64,000 bases of DNA from Candidatus Zixiibacteriota bacterium. GTDB lineage: Bacteria > Zixibacteria > MSB-5A5 > GN15 > FEB-12. How positions within the stretch are numbered: position 1 is the first letter of the stretch; the number at the start of each line of letters is the position of its first letter. The notes below the pieces were generated by a model. That model was not told the DNA's origin. It searched no databases and was given only the letters and a program-made list of their open reading frames with translations. The position numbers and the translations under genes were made by a program. Positions 1 to 8,161 of this stretch are shown one piece after another. The DNA is taken from contig JAGNLV010000001.1 in the NCBI GenBank assembly GCA_017999435.1, forward strand, positions 280,501 to 344,500, in the 5' to 3' direction.

Positions 1-609
1 CGGCTCGCCGGCTCCGGCGAGAATTCCTCCCAGCCGGGCCGCGCACCGGATGAGCGCCCCGGTCTTGCGGGTGTGGATCCTCATGACGTCCCCCCGGCCG
101 ACCGGCCGTCCCTCCGCCTCCACATCCGCCATCTGCCCGCCGATCATCCCGGCCGTCCCGAGCGCCTCGGCCAGCTCCGCCACCGTTTGGATTTCCCCCG
201 TCCGCGCCAGCAGCTCGAACGCCACGTCGTGCAGCGCGTCCCCGGCCAGGACCGCCGTGGCCTCGCCGAATTTGACGTGGCAGGTCGGCATCCCCCGCCG
301 CAGGACGTCGTCGTCCATGCACGGCAGATCGTCGTGAATGAGCGAGTAGGTGTGCACCATTTCGAGCGCCGCCATGGCGCAGTGAATCGGTTTATCGGTC
401 CCGGAGGCGTCCCCTCCGCAGTATTCGAAACTGAGCCGGGCGAGAATCGGCCGGAGCCGTTTGCCGGGCGCCAGCACCGAGTACCGCATCGCTTCGTGCA
501 GCCGCTGCGGCGGGGCGCTCGCCGGCGGAAGGTACTGGTCGAGAAGGGCCTCGACCACCGCGCTCTGCTCGCGGAGATAGGCGCCGATACTCACCGTCCC
601 GATGGCCAT
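1..609 (-). CDS. ispA: Polyprenyl (farnesyl/geranylgeranyl) diphosphate synthase, 3' end outside window
   Basis: Trans-prenyltransferase that condenses IPP with allylic diphosphates to give C15-C20 precursors of quinones and undecaprenyl lipids. The first 203 residues are present and the C-terminus lies beyond base 1. The start ATG at 609 gives MAIGTVSIGAYL; the family substrate-binding motifs GKRLRP (around residue 49) and the first aspartate-rich motif DDLPCMDDD follow, then GGQMAD, as expected for the bacterial short-chain group. The second aspartate-rich motif is not in the window. The start overlaps the end of xseB by 19 bp, the usual xseB-ispA arrangement, so dxs may follow outside the window. 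Chain length (C15 or C20) cannot be told from this fragment. Confidence 0.95.
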   Translation of the reverse strand, partial: MAIGTVSIGAYLREQSAVVEALLDQYLPPASAPPQRLHEAMRYSVLAPGKRLRPILARLSFEYCGGDASGTDKPIHCAMAALEMVHTYSLIHDDLPCMDDDVLRRGMPTCHVKFGEATAVLAGDALHDVAFELLARTGEIQTVAELAEALGTAGMIGGQMADVEAEGRPVGRGDVMRIHTRKTGALIRCAARLGGILAGAGEP

Positions 610-899
610 CCCGTCCCGTCTCCCCCCTCCTCGTCCTCGTCGTCCTCCTCCCCGTCGTCGTCGGCCGCGTCGGCTTCCGTTTCCACCTCGACCGCCGCCC
701 CGTCGGATTCCTGGATCATCTTTATCCGTTTTTCCGCCTCGCCGAGTTTGCGGTCGCAGAACCGGGCGATCTCCAACCCCTCGGTGTACAGGCGGATCGA
801 CTCTTCGAGCGACGATTCTCCCGCCTCCAACTGCTCGGTGATCGCCTCGAGCCGTTCCAGGGCGCTCTCGAAATCTTTAGGCTTCTTCTTGTTCGTCAT
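591..899 (-). CDS. xseB: Exodeoxyribonuclease VII small subunit
   Basis: Small subunit of the XseAB nuclease that degrades single-stranded DNA. The first 65 residues match the family (FESALERLEAITEQLE, then SLEESIRLYTEGLEIARFC, an antiparallel coiled coil). The start ATG at 899 gives MTNKKKPKDFES; upstream in-frame codons only add sequence shared with the end of xseA, which it overlaps by 23 bp. The protein is 102 residues against about 75-80 in the family because of a C-terminal tail of about 35 residues that is almost all Asp/Glu/Gly. The tail is encoded by a tract of repeated GAC/GAG codons that runs into the start of ispA. Confidence 0.95.
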   Translation of the reverse strand: MTNKKKPKDFESALERLEAITEQLEAGESSLEESIRLYTEGLEIARFCDRKLGEAEKRIKMIQESDGAAVEVETEADAADDDGEEDDEDEEGGDGTGWPSGR

Positions 900-2106
900 C
901 CTGTTTCCGCCTGCATTCCTGCACGACCGAAATGATCTCGCCGTCGACCACGAGCGTCTCCAGGCGGTCGCCGGGCGCCGTCTCCCCCGCACTTCGAACT
1001 ATCGTCTGGCCGGGTAGCCGCCGCGTGACCGAATACCCGCGGGCGAGAATAGCCAGCGGCGACAGAGCGTCCATCCGGGTCACGACCAAAGATAGACGGT
1101 TTCTGTACTTTTCAAAACTGTTTTTTCCCGCCGTCGCCAGCCGTTCCGCGGCGTGGTCGAGGCGCTGCTGGCGGTGGAACACCATCTCCATCGGCCGCGC
1201 GAGCACCGGGCGCGAGAGCGAACCTGCAAGCCGCCGCCGGGCCTCCCGCACCTGCCCCCCCAGGAGCGTCGCCTGCCGCACCACCAACTGCCGCACGAGC
1301 CGCCGCATCTCCTCGGCCGGCCAGACGGCCAGCTCGGCCGCCGCCGAGGGGGTCGGCGCCCGCATGTCGGCGGCGTAGTCGGCCAGCGTGAAATCGATCT
1401 CGTGCCCGACGGCCGAGATCACCGGGATGCGCGACCCGGCGATCGCCCGCACCGTGGTCTCCGTGTTGAACGGCCACAGGTCCTCCAGCGAGCCGCCGCC
1501 GCGCCCGACGATGAGCACGTCGATATCCGCCCGCGTGTTGAAATAGCGAATGCCCGCCGCGATCGTCGCCTCGGCCCCCTCCCCCTGCACCTGCGCCGGA
1601 TAGAGGATCAGCTCGACCGACCGGTTCCGCCGCCGCGCAATCTGCACGATATCCCGAATCGCCGCCCCCGTCGGCGAGGTCACGATCCCGATCTTCTGGG
1701 CAAAGCGCGGGAGAGGCTGCTTCCGCTCGGCCGCAAACAGCCCCTCGGCCGAGAGTTTCTCGTACAACTGGCGGTAGGCCAGTTCGAGCGGCCCGATTCC
1801 CACCGGCACAATCTTCCTGCAGTTGAGCTGGTACTGCCCCCCTTTTTCATAGACCGCGATATCCCCGAACGCGAGAACTTTCTGCCCGTTTTTCGGCTCG
1901 AATTTCAGCCCGTTCCCCAGCGACCGCCACATCACCCCCTTGAGGACGGCATTGTCGTCCTTGAGGCTGAAATACCGGTGGCCCGACGTGTGGTGGATGT
2001 AGTTGGAGATCTCGCCTTCCACCCAGATCCCCTGGAAGGATTCTTCGAGGACATTCTTGATCATCCGGGTGATCGCCGTGACCGTGTACGCCTTGGGCTG
2101 CTGCAT
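877..2106 (-). CDS. xseA: Exodeoxyribonuclease VII large subunit
   Basis: Catalytic subunit of exonuclease VII, 409 residues, near the usual 400-460. An N-terminal OB-fold (about residues 5-100; VTAITRMIKNVLE then IWVEGEISNY and HRYFSLKDD) is followed by the nuclease core with PTGAAIRDI and VGRGGGSLEDLWPFN, where the catalytic acidic residues lie, and a coiled-coil C-terminal half. I take the ATG at 2106 (MQQPKAYTV) rather than the TTG at 2142: the TTG is itself part of a -35 box and family members begin close to the OB-fold. No Shine-Dalgarno precedes 2106, but a -10 box ends 7 bases upstream of it, suggesting a leaderless message. Forms one unit with xseB and ispA. Confidence 0.95.
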   Translation of the reverse strand: MQQPKAYTVTAITRMIKNVLEESFQGIWVEGEISNYIHHTSGHRYFSLKDDNAVLKGVMWRSLGNGLKFEPKNGQKVLAFGDIAVYEKGGQYQLNCRKIVPVGIGPLELAYRQLYEKLSAEGLFAAERKQPLPRFAQKIGIVTSPTGAAIRDIVQIARRRNRSVELILYPAQVQGEGAEATIAAGIRYFNTRADIDVLIVGRGGGSLEDLWPFNTETTVRAIAGSRIPVISAVGHEIDFTLADYAADMRAPTPSAAAELAVWPAEEMRRLVRQLVVRQATLLGGQVREARRRLAGSLSRPVLARPMEMVFHRQQRLDHAAERLATAGKNSFEKYRNRLSLVVTRMDALSPLAILARGYSVTRRLPGQTIVRSAGETAPGDRLETLVVDGEIISVVQECRRKQDDEQEEA

Positions 2107-2112
2107 GAGGGG

Positions 2113-2142
2113 AGTATAGGCACGGCCGGTCCCCGATTGCAA
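2113..2142 (-). promoter_or_regulatory. Promoter of xseA, apparently leaderless
   Basis: Reading the minus strand, TTGCAA (2142-2137), an 18-bp spacer and TATACT (2118-2113) form a sigma70-type pair. Only six bases separate the -10 box from the ATG, so the start of transcription would fall on the A of the start codon. Confidence 0.6.
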
Positions 2143-2299
2143 CCACTATCCTCGCCCCCGGCGGCCGCCGTCGGCGAGCCATCCGTGCCGGACGGGAGGC
2201 ATGGACGTCAGCGCGATGATTCCCGTCGGGCAGATGGTCCATTCCTGCTTTCGCACAAGCCCGCAGGAGAGGGGGCCGCCCGGCTCCCGCCGGCGCATT

Positions 2300-4150
2300 T
2301 TACTCCCCGCCCTCGCCGCTTTTCTCCCGCAGCGCCTCTAGCACCCGCTCCGCCAGCGCCCGCGTTATCCCCTTCACCTCCGCCAGCCGCTCCGCTGTCT
2401 GCTGCCGGATTTGCTCGACCGACCCAAATTCCCTCAGCAGCGCCTGCTGCCGGGCCGGGCCGATCCCCCTGATCTCCCCCAGCACCGACTTGATCGTCCG
2501 CTTCGTCCGGACATTCCGATTGTACTCGACCGCGAACCGATGCGCCTCGTCGCGCACGTGTTTGAGCAGCAGCAGGGCCGGAGAACTGCGCGGGATCACG
2601 ATCGGGTCGGCCGCTCCCGGGACGTATATTTCTTCGAGCCGCTTGGCCAGCCCGATCACCGGCTGCGCCGCCAGCCCCGCTCTCTGCAGCTCCTTCCGCG
2701 CCGCCGACAATTGCCCCTTCCCGCCGTCGACCACAACCAGGTCCGGCATGCGCTTCTGCTCTTCAGTGCGCCGGTGAAAATACCGCCCCACCACCTCGCG
2801 CATCATCTTGAAATCATCCTGCCCCTTCACCCCCTTGATCCTGAAATGGCGGTACTCGCTCTTGTATGGCTTGCCGTTGGAGAAGTACACCGCCGACCCG
2901 ACCGCGTCCGTCTCGCCCGTGTTCGAGATGTCGAAACAGACGATCTCCCGGGGCGAGACGGCGAGTTTCAGCGCGTCTTTCAGGCCGGTCACCATCCTGC
3001 TCGTGCGGTCCGCCACCTGCCGCTTCTGGATCAGGAGTTCATCGAGCAGCAGCCGCGCGTTTGTCGCGGTGAGCTCGACCAGCTTCGACTTCTCCCCGAT
3101 CTGCGGCGCCTGCACTTTGACCTTCGCCCCCTTCTGCCTCCGCAGCCACTCCGCGAACAGGTCGAGATCCTCCATGGCGAACGGGAGGTGCACTTCGTCG
3201 GGAAGGTTGGGCTGGTGGTTGTAGTAGTGCATGAGGAACGTTGCCAGCACCGCCTGGTCGTCGCGATCCGCCCCCGCCGTCAACTGGAAATCCTGCCGCC
3301 CGATCAGCACCCCCTCGCGAATCTGCATGACGACGCCGACCGCATCGCCTCCCTCGCGCGCCACGGCCACGATGTCCCGGTCGACCGGCTCCCCCACATC
3401 GACCTTCTGCTTGATCATGACCGACTCGATCGCCTCGATCTGGTCGCGCGCCTCGGCCGCTTCCTCGAACCGCTCCGCGGCCGAGGCCTCGTGCATGCGC
3501 GCGGTGAGCTGCTCGGTCAGGGAGCGCGATTTCCCCCGCAGCACCATGATGACCGCCTCAACCCCGCGCCGGTAGTTCGCCTGGTCCACCAGTCCCTCGC
3601 ATGGTCCGCCGCACCGTTTGATATGGTAGTCCAGACACACCCGCAGCGTCTTTCCCTCGGGCGGCGGAATCACATAACTGCAGGAGCGGATCTTGAACAA
3701 CTGCGTGAGAAACGCCACTGTGCGCCGCATCCCCTTCGCGCTCGTGTACGGGCCGAAATAGGTGGCCCCGTCTTTCTCGATGCGCCGCACGATCAGGACG
3801 CGCGGGAAGGGTTCGTTGGTCGTGATCTTGATGTACGGAAAATGTTTGTCGTCTTTCAGGTTGACGTTGTAGTGGGGTTTGTGCTCGCGCACCAGGTTGG
3901 CCTCGAAAATGAGCGCCTCGACCTCGCTGTCGGTGACAATGACCTCGAGATCGGCCACCTGCGCCACCATCCGCGCGATCCGCTCCTCGTGGCCGTTTCC
4001 CCGCTGAAAATACGACCGCACGCGGTTGCGCAGAATCTTGGCTTTCCCGATGTACAGGATTCGCCCCCGGCGGTCGCGAAACAGGTAGACCCCCGGCGAG
4101 GACGGCAGGTTCCTGAGTTTCAGGTCAAGTTCGGCAATGTGCGGTGCCAT
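2300..4150 (-). CDS. uvrC: Excinuclease ABC subunit C
   Basis: Makes both incisions around UvrAB-marked DNA lesions in nucleotide excision repair. It has 616 residues, normal for the family. In order: GIY-YIG nuclease domain (SSPGVYLF ... ILYIGKAK, about residues 15-95); a four-cysteine cluster (about residues 160-185, ending CGGPC) as in UvrC proteins that carry an Fe-S cluster; a UVR domain (about 205-240); the RNase-H-like nuclease with FDISNTGETD and VVVDGGKGQL aspartates and a later HRFAVEYNR histidine; and C-terminal helix-hairpin-helix repeats (IRGIGPARQQALL). The ATG at 4150 matches the family N-terminus. It sits 30 bp downstream of the NlpC/P60 gene and 157 bp upstream of the xseA promoter region. 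Confidence 0.97.
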   Translation of the reverse strand: MAPHIAELDLKLRNLPSSPGVYLFRDRRGRILYIGKAKILRNRVRSYFQRGNGHEERIARMVAQVADLEVIVTDSEVEALIFEANLVREHKPHYNVNLKDDKHFPYIKITTNEPFPRVLIVRRIEKDGATYFGPYTSAKGMRRTVAFLTQLFKIRSCSYVIPPPEGKTLRVCLDYHIKRCGGPCEGLVDQANYRRGVEAVIMVLRGKSRSLTEQLTARMHEASAAERFEEAAEARDQIEAIESVMIKQKVDVGEPVDRDIVAVAREGGDAVGVVMQIREGVLIGRQDFQLTAGADRDDQAVLATFLMHYYNHQPNLPDEVHLPFAMEDLDLFAEWLRRQKGAKVKVQAPQIGEKSKLVELTATNARLLLDELLIQKRQVADRTSRMVTGLKDALKLAVSPREIVCFDISNTGETDAVGSAVYFSNGKPYKSEYRHFRIKGVKGQDDFKMMREVVGRYFHRRTEEQKRMPDLVVVDGGKGQLSAARKELQRAGLAAQPVIGLAKRLEEIYVPGAADPIVIPRSSPALLLLKHVRDEAHRFAVEYNRNVRTKRTIKSVLGEIRGIGPARQQALLREFGSVEQIRQQTAERLAEVKGITRALAERVLEALREKSGEGGE

Positions 4151-4180
4151 GTTTGTGGAACGCCCGGGGCCGGCGGGAGT

Positions 4181-4696
4181 TCACCCCTTCGGCGAGTCGA
4201 GAACCCGCCGGGCGCCGGCGTACGACCGGGCCCAGTATTCTTCGCGAAGGCTGCTGATGATCACGCCCCGCGAGCTCGAGGCGTGGATGAAGTCGTCGTT
4301 GCCGAGATACACCCCGACGTGCGACACCTGTCCCGGCACCGTGCGGAAAAAGACCAGGTCGCCGTAGCGCAGCAGATTCCGGTGCACCTGTGTCCCCGCC
4401 GCAAACTGCTCCTCGGCCGTCCGCGGTAGTTTGATCCGGCCGTACTTTTCGAACACCTCGCGAATGAAGAGCGAGCAGTCGATGCCGGGATCGTAGGGGG
4501 AGGCGCCGGCGTAGGGTTTGCCGAGGAACGACTGCACAATCAGCCCGAGCCGGACATACTCCGCGGTCGTGAAATCCACCTGGCGTTCCCCCACCTCGGC
4601 CGGCCGCTCCACCAGTCCCCCGGTGTAGCGCGGGTAGCCGGCGCAGCCGAACAGCAGCCCGGTGTACAACAGCAGCAAGATGGCGGTAACTCGCAT
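4181..4696 (-). CDS. NlpC/P60-family lipoprotein (peptidoglycan endopeptidase)
   Basis: Likely cleaves peptide cross-links in peptidoglycan from a lipid anchor in the envelope. A lipoprotein signal peptide ends in LLFGC (modified Cys near residue 18). The C-terminal NlpC/P60 domain has the catalytic Cys in GIDCSLF, the His in SHVGVYLG and a third polar His in FIHASS. The domain covers about residues 50-165 of 171. The ATG at 4696 overlaps the stop of the upstream prenyltransferase (TGATG), implying coupled translation; a GTG one codon earlier is also possible. Length and motifs fit the Spr/MepS-type single-domain group, but the substrate bond is not determined. Confidence 0.9.
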   Translation of the reverse strand: MRVTAILLLLYTGLLFGCAGYPRYTGGLVERPAEVGERQVDFTTAEYVRLGLIVQSFLGKPYAGASPYDPGIDCSLFIREVFEKYGRIKLPRTAEEQFAAGTQVHRNLLRYGDLVFFRTVPGQVSHVGVYLGNDDFIHASSSRGVIISSLREEYWARSYAGARRVLDSPKG

Positions 4697-5607
4697 CACG
4701 TCAATCGTGGATAAATCTGGTTAAACCTCGCCCGGTAGTATACGCTGGTGGCGGCCGCCAGCACAACGACAAAGATGAGGTATGCGGGAAACCACCATCC
4801 GGCCGCCAGGGTCAGGATCGCGATCGGGGCTTTGGCCGCCAGGCGTTCGCTCGATGGGCTTGGGGCCAGGAGCGTTACTGCTATCGGCGCCAGCGAGATA
4901 AGGGCGACCCCGGCCAGTTCGGCCAACCCTCCGCGCCACGCCACGGCCGCCGCCAGCCCCGTCAACGCCAGCGCCGCCGCTTTCACCCACCCCACCGGCC
5001 AGACCACCGCCAGCGTCCGCTTCCCCGTCGCCCCGTCGCCGGCGCGGTCCGGGATGGTGGTCAGAAGGTACGTGCCCCCCACTGCGAGAAGGAAATACAC
5101 GGGCGTGTCGCCGCCCAGCAGCCCCACGGTGTGCTCCGACAGATCCCGCATCACGGTCAGCGGGATGAGCAAGCCGAAGCTCCAGGCGTTGGCCGCCAGC
5201 CCCCAGAACGGCCGGTCCTTCAGCCGCAGCGGCGGCGCCGAATAAATGTAGCCGAGCACGAGGAGCTGGGCGAACACCAGCAACAAGCCCCACGAGAGGA
5301 GCGCCGCGCCCGCCAGCGCAAGGACCGAGAGCGCCAGGTGGGCGCCGAGCAGGCCGCGTTCGCTCAGGCGTCCCGGCCCGAGAAATCCCAGCTTCCCGTT
5401 GAGCGCATCCCCCTCCCGATCATACACCTGGTTCAGATAGTAGGCGCCGGCGCAGAGCAGACTCAACAGCGCCGGAGTCGCCAGATCTTCGCCGTGAAAT
5501 TCTCTCCCCGACGCCATCTGGTGGTAGTGCAGCGAGACCAGGTAAATCGACCAGACCGGCACGTGGAGAAGCGGCCGGGCGGCAAATAGGTAATCGAGCC
5601 ACCGCAC
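4696..5607 (-). CDS. UbiA-family membrane prenyltransferase
   Basis: Integral membrane enzyme of the UbiA superfamily, 303 residues with about eight hydrophobic segments. The first Asp-rich motif is NQVYDREGD (about residues 60-68) and the second is IPDRAGD, both in the expected loops, so the catalytic Mg-diphosphate site looks intact. Known members attach isoprenoid chains to aromatic rings, heme, chlorophyll or glycerol-phosphate; the acceptor here cannot be read from the sequence. The start is a GTG at 5607 preceded by GGAGGGG. Its position next to cdsA and uppS suggests a role in lipid or quinone synthesis, not in heme synthesis. Divergent enough that I give no gene symbol. Confidence 0.85.
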   Translation of the reverse strand: MRWLDYLFAARPLLHVPVWSIYLVSLHYHQMASGREFHGEDLATPALLSLLCAGAYYLNQVYDREGDALNGKLGFLGPGRLSERGLLGAHLALSVLALAGAALLSWGLLLVFAQLLVLGYIYSAPPLRLKDRPFWGLAANAWSFGLLIPLTVMRDLSEHTVGLLGGDTPVYFLLAVGGTYLLTTIPDRAGDGATGKRTLAVVWPVGWVKAAALALTGLAAAVAWRGGLAELAGVALISLAPIAVTLLAPSPSSERLAAKAPIAILTLAAGWWFPAYLIFVVVLAAATSVYYRARFNQIYPRLT

Positions 5608-5619
5608 TCCGCCCCTCCG

Positions 5620-6474
5620 TCATCTGATGAGGGTGAAATACAGAAGGAGAAACGGGGCCGCGAACAGAAGCGAGTCGAAGCGGTCGAGCACACCGCCGTG
5701 GCCGGGGATGATCGCCGACGAATCCTTCACCCCGACCGACCGTTTCCACATCGATTCGACCAGGTCGCCCAGTTGCCCGCACACGCTGGCGCCCACGGCT
5801 GCCGCGAGCGCATGCCCCAGGCCAAGCCCTTCGAATTTCCAGAAATACATCACGACCCCGATCGCCGCCGCTCCCGCGATCCCCCCGATGAACCCCTCCA
5901 CGGTCTTGTTCGGCGACACCGCGGGCGAGAGTTTGTGCCGCCCCAGTCCTTTGCCCACGGCCATGGCCGCCGTGTCCCCCACCCACAGAAGCCCGAACAG
6001 AAACAGCAGCGAATCGCCGCCGTGCTGACCCGCGACTCCGCTCCCGACGAGAAAGACGATCGGCCAGGTGATGCTCAGGTACGCCAGTCCCCAGCACAGC
6101 CGGCAGTGGCGCGTGAACAACTCCGCCGGCGGCCGTTTGCCCAGCGTGAACAGCATGCCCGAGACGAGGAAGAAAGCCGCCAGGAGTCCGGCCGCCGCGA
6201 CGTGCCACCGGTAGATCACGAATTCACCCAGACCCTCGACCCCCAGCCGGGGGAGCGCGACCACCGAATAAACCGCCACCGCTGTGGCTTCCGTCAGCCA
6301 GAATACCGGACGGTCGAGGCGATAGCCCTCGCGGATGAGATACTCGCCGAGCCCGACCGTCAGAAACACCAGCAGCATGGCGTAGAGCCACCACCCGCCC
6401 GCGTAGCCGATCCAGAGGATGGCCGGGATGAAGAGGGCGGCGACGAGAATTCGCAAGGCCAGGTTGCGGCTCAT
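5620..6474 (-). CDS. cdsA: Phosphatidate cytidylyltransferase (CDP-diglyceride synthase)
   Basis: Makes CDP-diacylglycerol from phosphatidate and CTP at the inner membrane, the branch point of phospholipid synthesis. It has 284 residues and about eight transmembrane segments. The C-terminal family signature is complete: SMWKRSVGVKDSS followed by PGHGGVLDRFDS, including the KD and DRxD acidic residues. The start ATG at 6474 forms an ATGA overlap with the uppS stop; the longer open frame upstream lies inside uppS and has no family similarity. The uppS-cdsA pair is a widely conserved arrangement. Confidence 0.95.
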   Translation of the reverse strand: MSRNLALRILVAALFIPAILWIGYAGGWWLYAMLLVFLTVGLGEYLIREGYRLDRPVFWLTEATAVAVYSVVALPRLGVEGLGEFVIYRWHVAAAGLLAAFFLVSGMLFTLGKRPPAELFTRHCRLCWGLAYLSITWPIVFLVGSGVAGQHGGDSLLFLFGLLWVGDTAAMAVGKGLGRHKLSPAVSPNKTVEGFIGGIAGAAAIGVVMYFWKFEGLGLGHALAAAVGASVCGQLGDLVESMWKRSVGVKDSSAIIPGHGGVLDRFDSLLFAAPFLLLYFTLIR

Positions 6475-7235
6475 AACCTGGTTTTCTCGCTGAGCTTGCC
6501 GAACCGCCGCTCGCGCCGCTGGTAGTCGGCCACCGCCTGGAACAACTCGATTCGGCCGAAGTCCGGCCAGAGCGTGTCGATCACGTACAGCTCGGTGTAG
6601 CTCGTCTGCCACAGCAGAAAATTGCTGATCCGCATCTCCCCGGAAGTCCGGATGAGGAGGTCCGGGTCGGGCAGCCCCGCGGTGTAGAGAAAGCTCGAAA
6701 ACAATTCTTCGGTGATCTCAGGCATGTCGATCATCCCCGCCCGTGCGGCGCCGGCGATCGCTTTCACGGCGTCGAGAATCTCGGTCCTCCCGCCGTAGTT
6801 GAGCGCGAGACAGAGCGTGAGCCCTTTGTTCCGGCGCGTTTTCTCGACCGCCCGGGCGAGCACCCGCTGGCGGCTGGCGGAAAGACCGTTCACCCGCCCG
6901 ACCGTGATCAGCTTGACGTCGTGCTTGACCAGTTCATCGAGTTCCCGCCGCGTCGTGCGCGACAGCAGCGACATGAGCGCGGCCACTTCCGACCGCGGCC
7001 GCTGCCAATTCTCCGAGGAGAACGTGTAGAGGGTGAGGTAGCGGATTCCCAGTTCCCCGGCCGCCCGCACCGTCGCCCGCACCGCCTTGACCCCCGCCTC
7101 ATGCCCGTAGGTCCGCGGCTTGTTGCGCTTGGCCGCCCACCGACCGTTGCCGTCCATGATGATCGCCACGTGCCGGGGGATGCGGTCCGGCCGCGCCAGT
7201 ACCTGGTCCTTGAGTCGATCCGCGTCCGCTGCCAT
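6471..7235 (-). CDS. uppS: Undecaprenyl (isoprenyl) diphosphate synthase
   Basis: Cis-prenyltransferase that elongates farnesyl diphosphate with IPP to the lipid carrier for peptidoglycan and exopolysaccharide. The 254 residues contain HVAIIMDGNGRWA with the catalytic Asp, the FSSENWQRP motif, LNYGGRTEI and RTSGEMRISNFLLWQ. The ATG at 7235 (MAADADRL) places the Asp motif at the usual distance from the N-terminus. A GTG at 7298, in a GTGA overlap with the preceding gene, would add 21 residues and is the alternative. A promoter ends 8 bases before the ATG. Confidence 0.95.
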   Translation of the reverse strand: MAADADRLKDQVLARPDRIPRHVAIIMDGNGRWAAKRNKPRTYGHEAGVKAVRATVRAAGELGIRYLTLYTFSSENWQRPRSEVAALMSLLSRTTRRELDELVKHDVKLITVGRVNGLSASRQRVLARAVEKTRRNKGLTLCLALNYGGRTEILDAVKAIAGAARAGMIDMPEITEELFSSFLYTAGLPDPDLLIRTSGEMRISNFLLWQTSYTELYVIDTLWPDFGRIELFQAVADYQRRERRFGKLSEKTRL

Positions 7236-7242
7236 ACGGCGC

Positions 7243-7272
7243 AAAGTAATCCTGCTCCCGCCTGCCGGGCAA
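7243..7272 (-). promoter_or_regulatory. Promoter of uppS, apparently leaderless
   Basis: On the minus strand TTGCCC (7272-7267), an 18-bp spacer and TACTTT (7248-7243) lie seven bases before the uppS ATG. Transcription would begin at the start codon. The geometry is nearly the same as at xseA. Confidence 0.5.
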
Positions 7273-7294
7273 GCCCTTTCGCCGCCCGCGAGGT

Positions 7295-7975
7295 TCACTC
7301 GCCCGGCCGGTCCCGAAAAATCCGCACCGAATCGACATAGGTGTCGATCCGGTAATGCTCCACCGCGAATATCCCCGCCTCGGAGTACATCGTCACCACC
7401 GTGTCCGGAAACACGTACCCGTCCTGCAGCCGGAGACTGAACGTCCGCGAGTACCGCTCATACTTCTCCGCGTTCGGGTAATAGAGGTAGAGCCGCTGCA
7501 GGTAGAAACTGGTCCGGTCAATCACCGCCAATCCCACCGGGCTCAGGTTCTGCACCGTGTCGCTCTCGAACCCGATCGCCAGCGCCGCCCCGCCGGTGTC
7601 GTTCGGAAAGAACCGGAACTCGTAGGCGCCCTGAAAGACATTCGGGTATGACAGGTCGAACTTCGCCAGCGACTCCTTCGTCACCGCCTCCGTCTGCTGC
7701 GAGTCGATCGCGCCGAAACTGCAGAAGCGCCGAAACAACGCCGAATCGGTCAGCTCCACCTTGTTCCCCCGCCCGAAGTGGGTCAGGTAAGTCCGCACCC
7801 ACACTTCGTAGCGAAGGCCGGTTTTGGCCGGGTCGCGGCTTTCACCCTGCCCGGCCGCCCGCTGGCAGTAGTAGCGCAGCACGGGATCTTCGGATTCCGC
7901 TTGCCCCCGCATACCGCCGGCCATGGCCAGAAAAAGAGCAAAGAGGATATTTATGGTCGCTTTTTGCCTTGACAT
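7295..7975 (-). CDS. Secreted protein of unknown function
   Basis: I do not recognise this 226-residue protein. A short signal peptide (hydrophobic stretch INILFALFLAMAGG) leads into a soluble domain rich in aromatic residues, with YLQRLYLYYP and several predicted beta strands; there is no cysteine pair, repeat or known catalytic motif. The ATG at 7975 follows a TATACT box by nine bases. The gene ends where the possible GTG start of uppS begins (GTGA), so it may be the first gene of the envelope-lipid operon, which hints at an envelope role and nothing more. Confidence 0.75.
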   Translation of the reverse strand: MSRQKATINILFALFLAMAGGMRGQAESEDPVLRYYCQRAAGQGESRDPAKTGLRYEVWVRTYLTHFGRGNKVELTDSALFRRFCSFGAIDSQQTEAVTKESLAKFDLSYPNVFQGAYEFRFFPNDTGGAALAIGFESDTVQNLSPVGLAVIDRTSFYLQRLYLYYPNAEKYERYSRTFSLRLQDGYVFPDTVVTMYSEAGIFAVEHYRIDTYVDSVRIFRDRPGE

Positions 7976-7984
7976 AGCCAACTC

Positions 7985-8013
7985 AGTATATCACATTGTA
8001 TTCAAGTTGCCAA
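7985..8013 (-). promoter_or_regulatory. Promoter of the 7295-7975 gene, near-leaderless
   Basis: TTGGCA (8013-8008), a 17-bp spacer and TATACT (7990-7985) on the minus strand. Nine bases separate the -10 box from the ATG, giving a leader of about 2-3 bases. Confidence 0.6.
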
Positions 8014-8161
8014 CGAATCCTTTGTCCGACTCCCTTGCCCCGGCATCTGCCGCTTCATCGGGTTTCCCGCCGGCCGGACAACAGTCACCCGACAGAGGTT
8101 ATGCCGATGAGCACGTCCGTAAAGGAGCCGTCCCGAAACCCTTCGCCGCGGAGGATTACGC

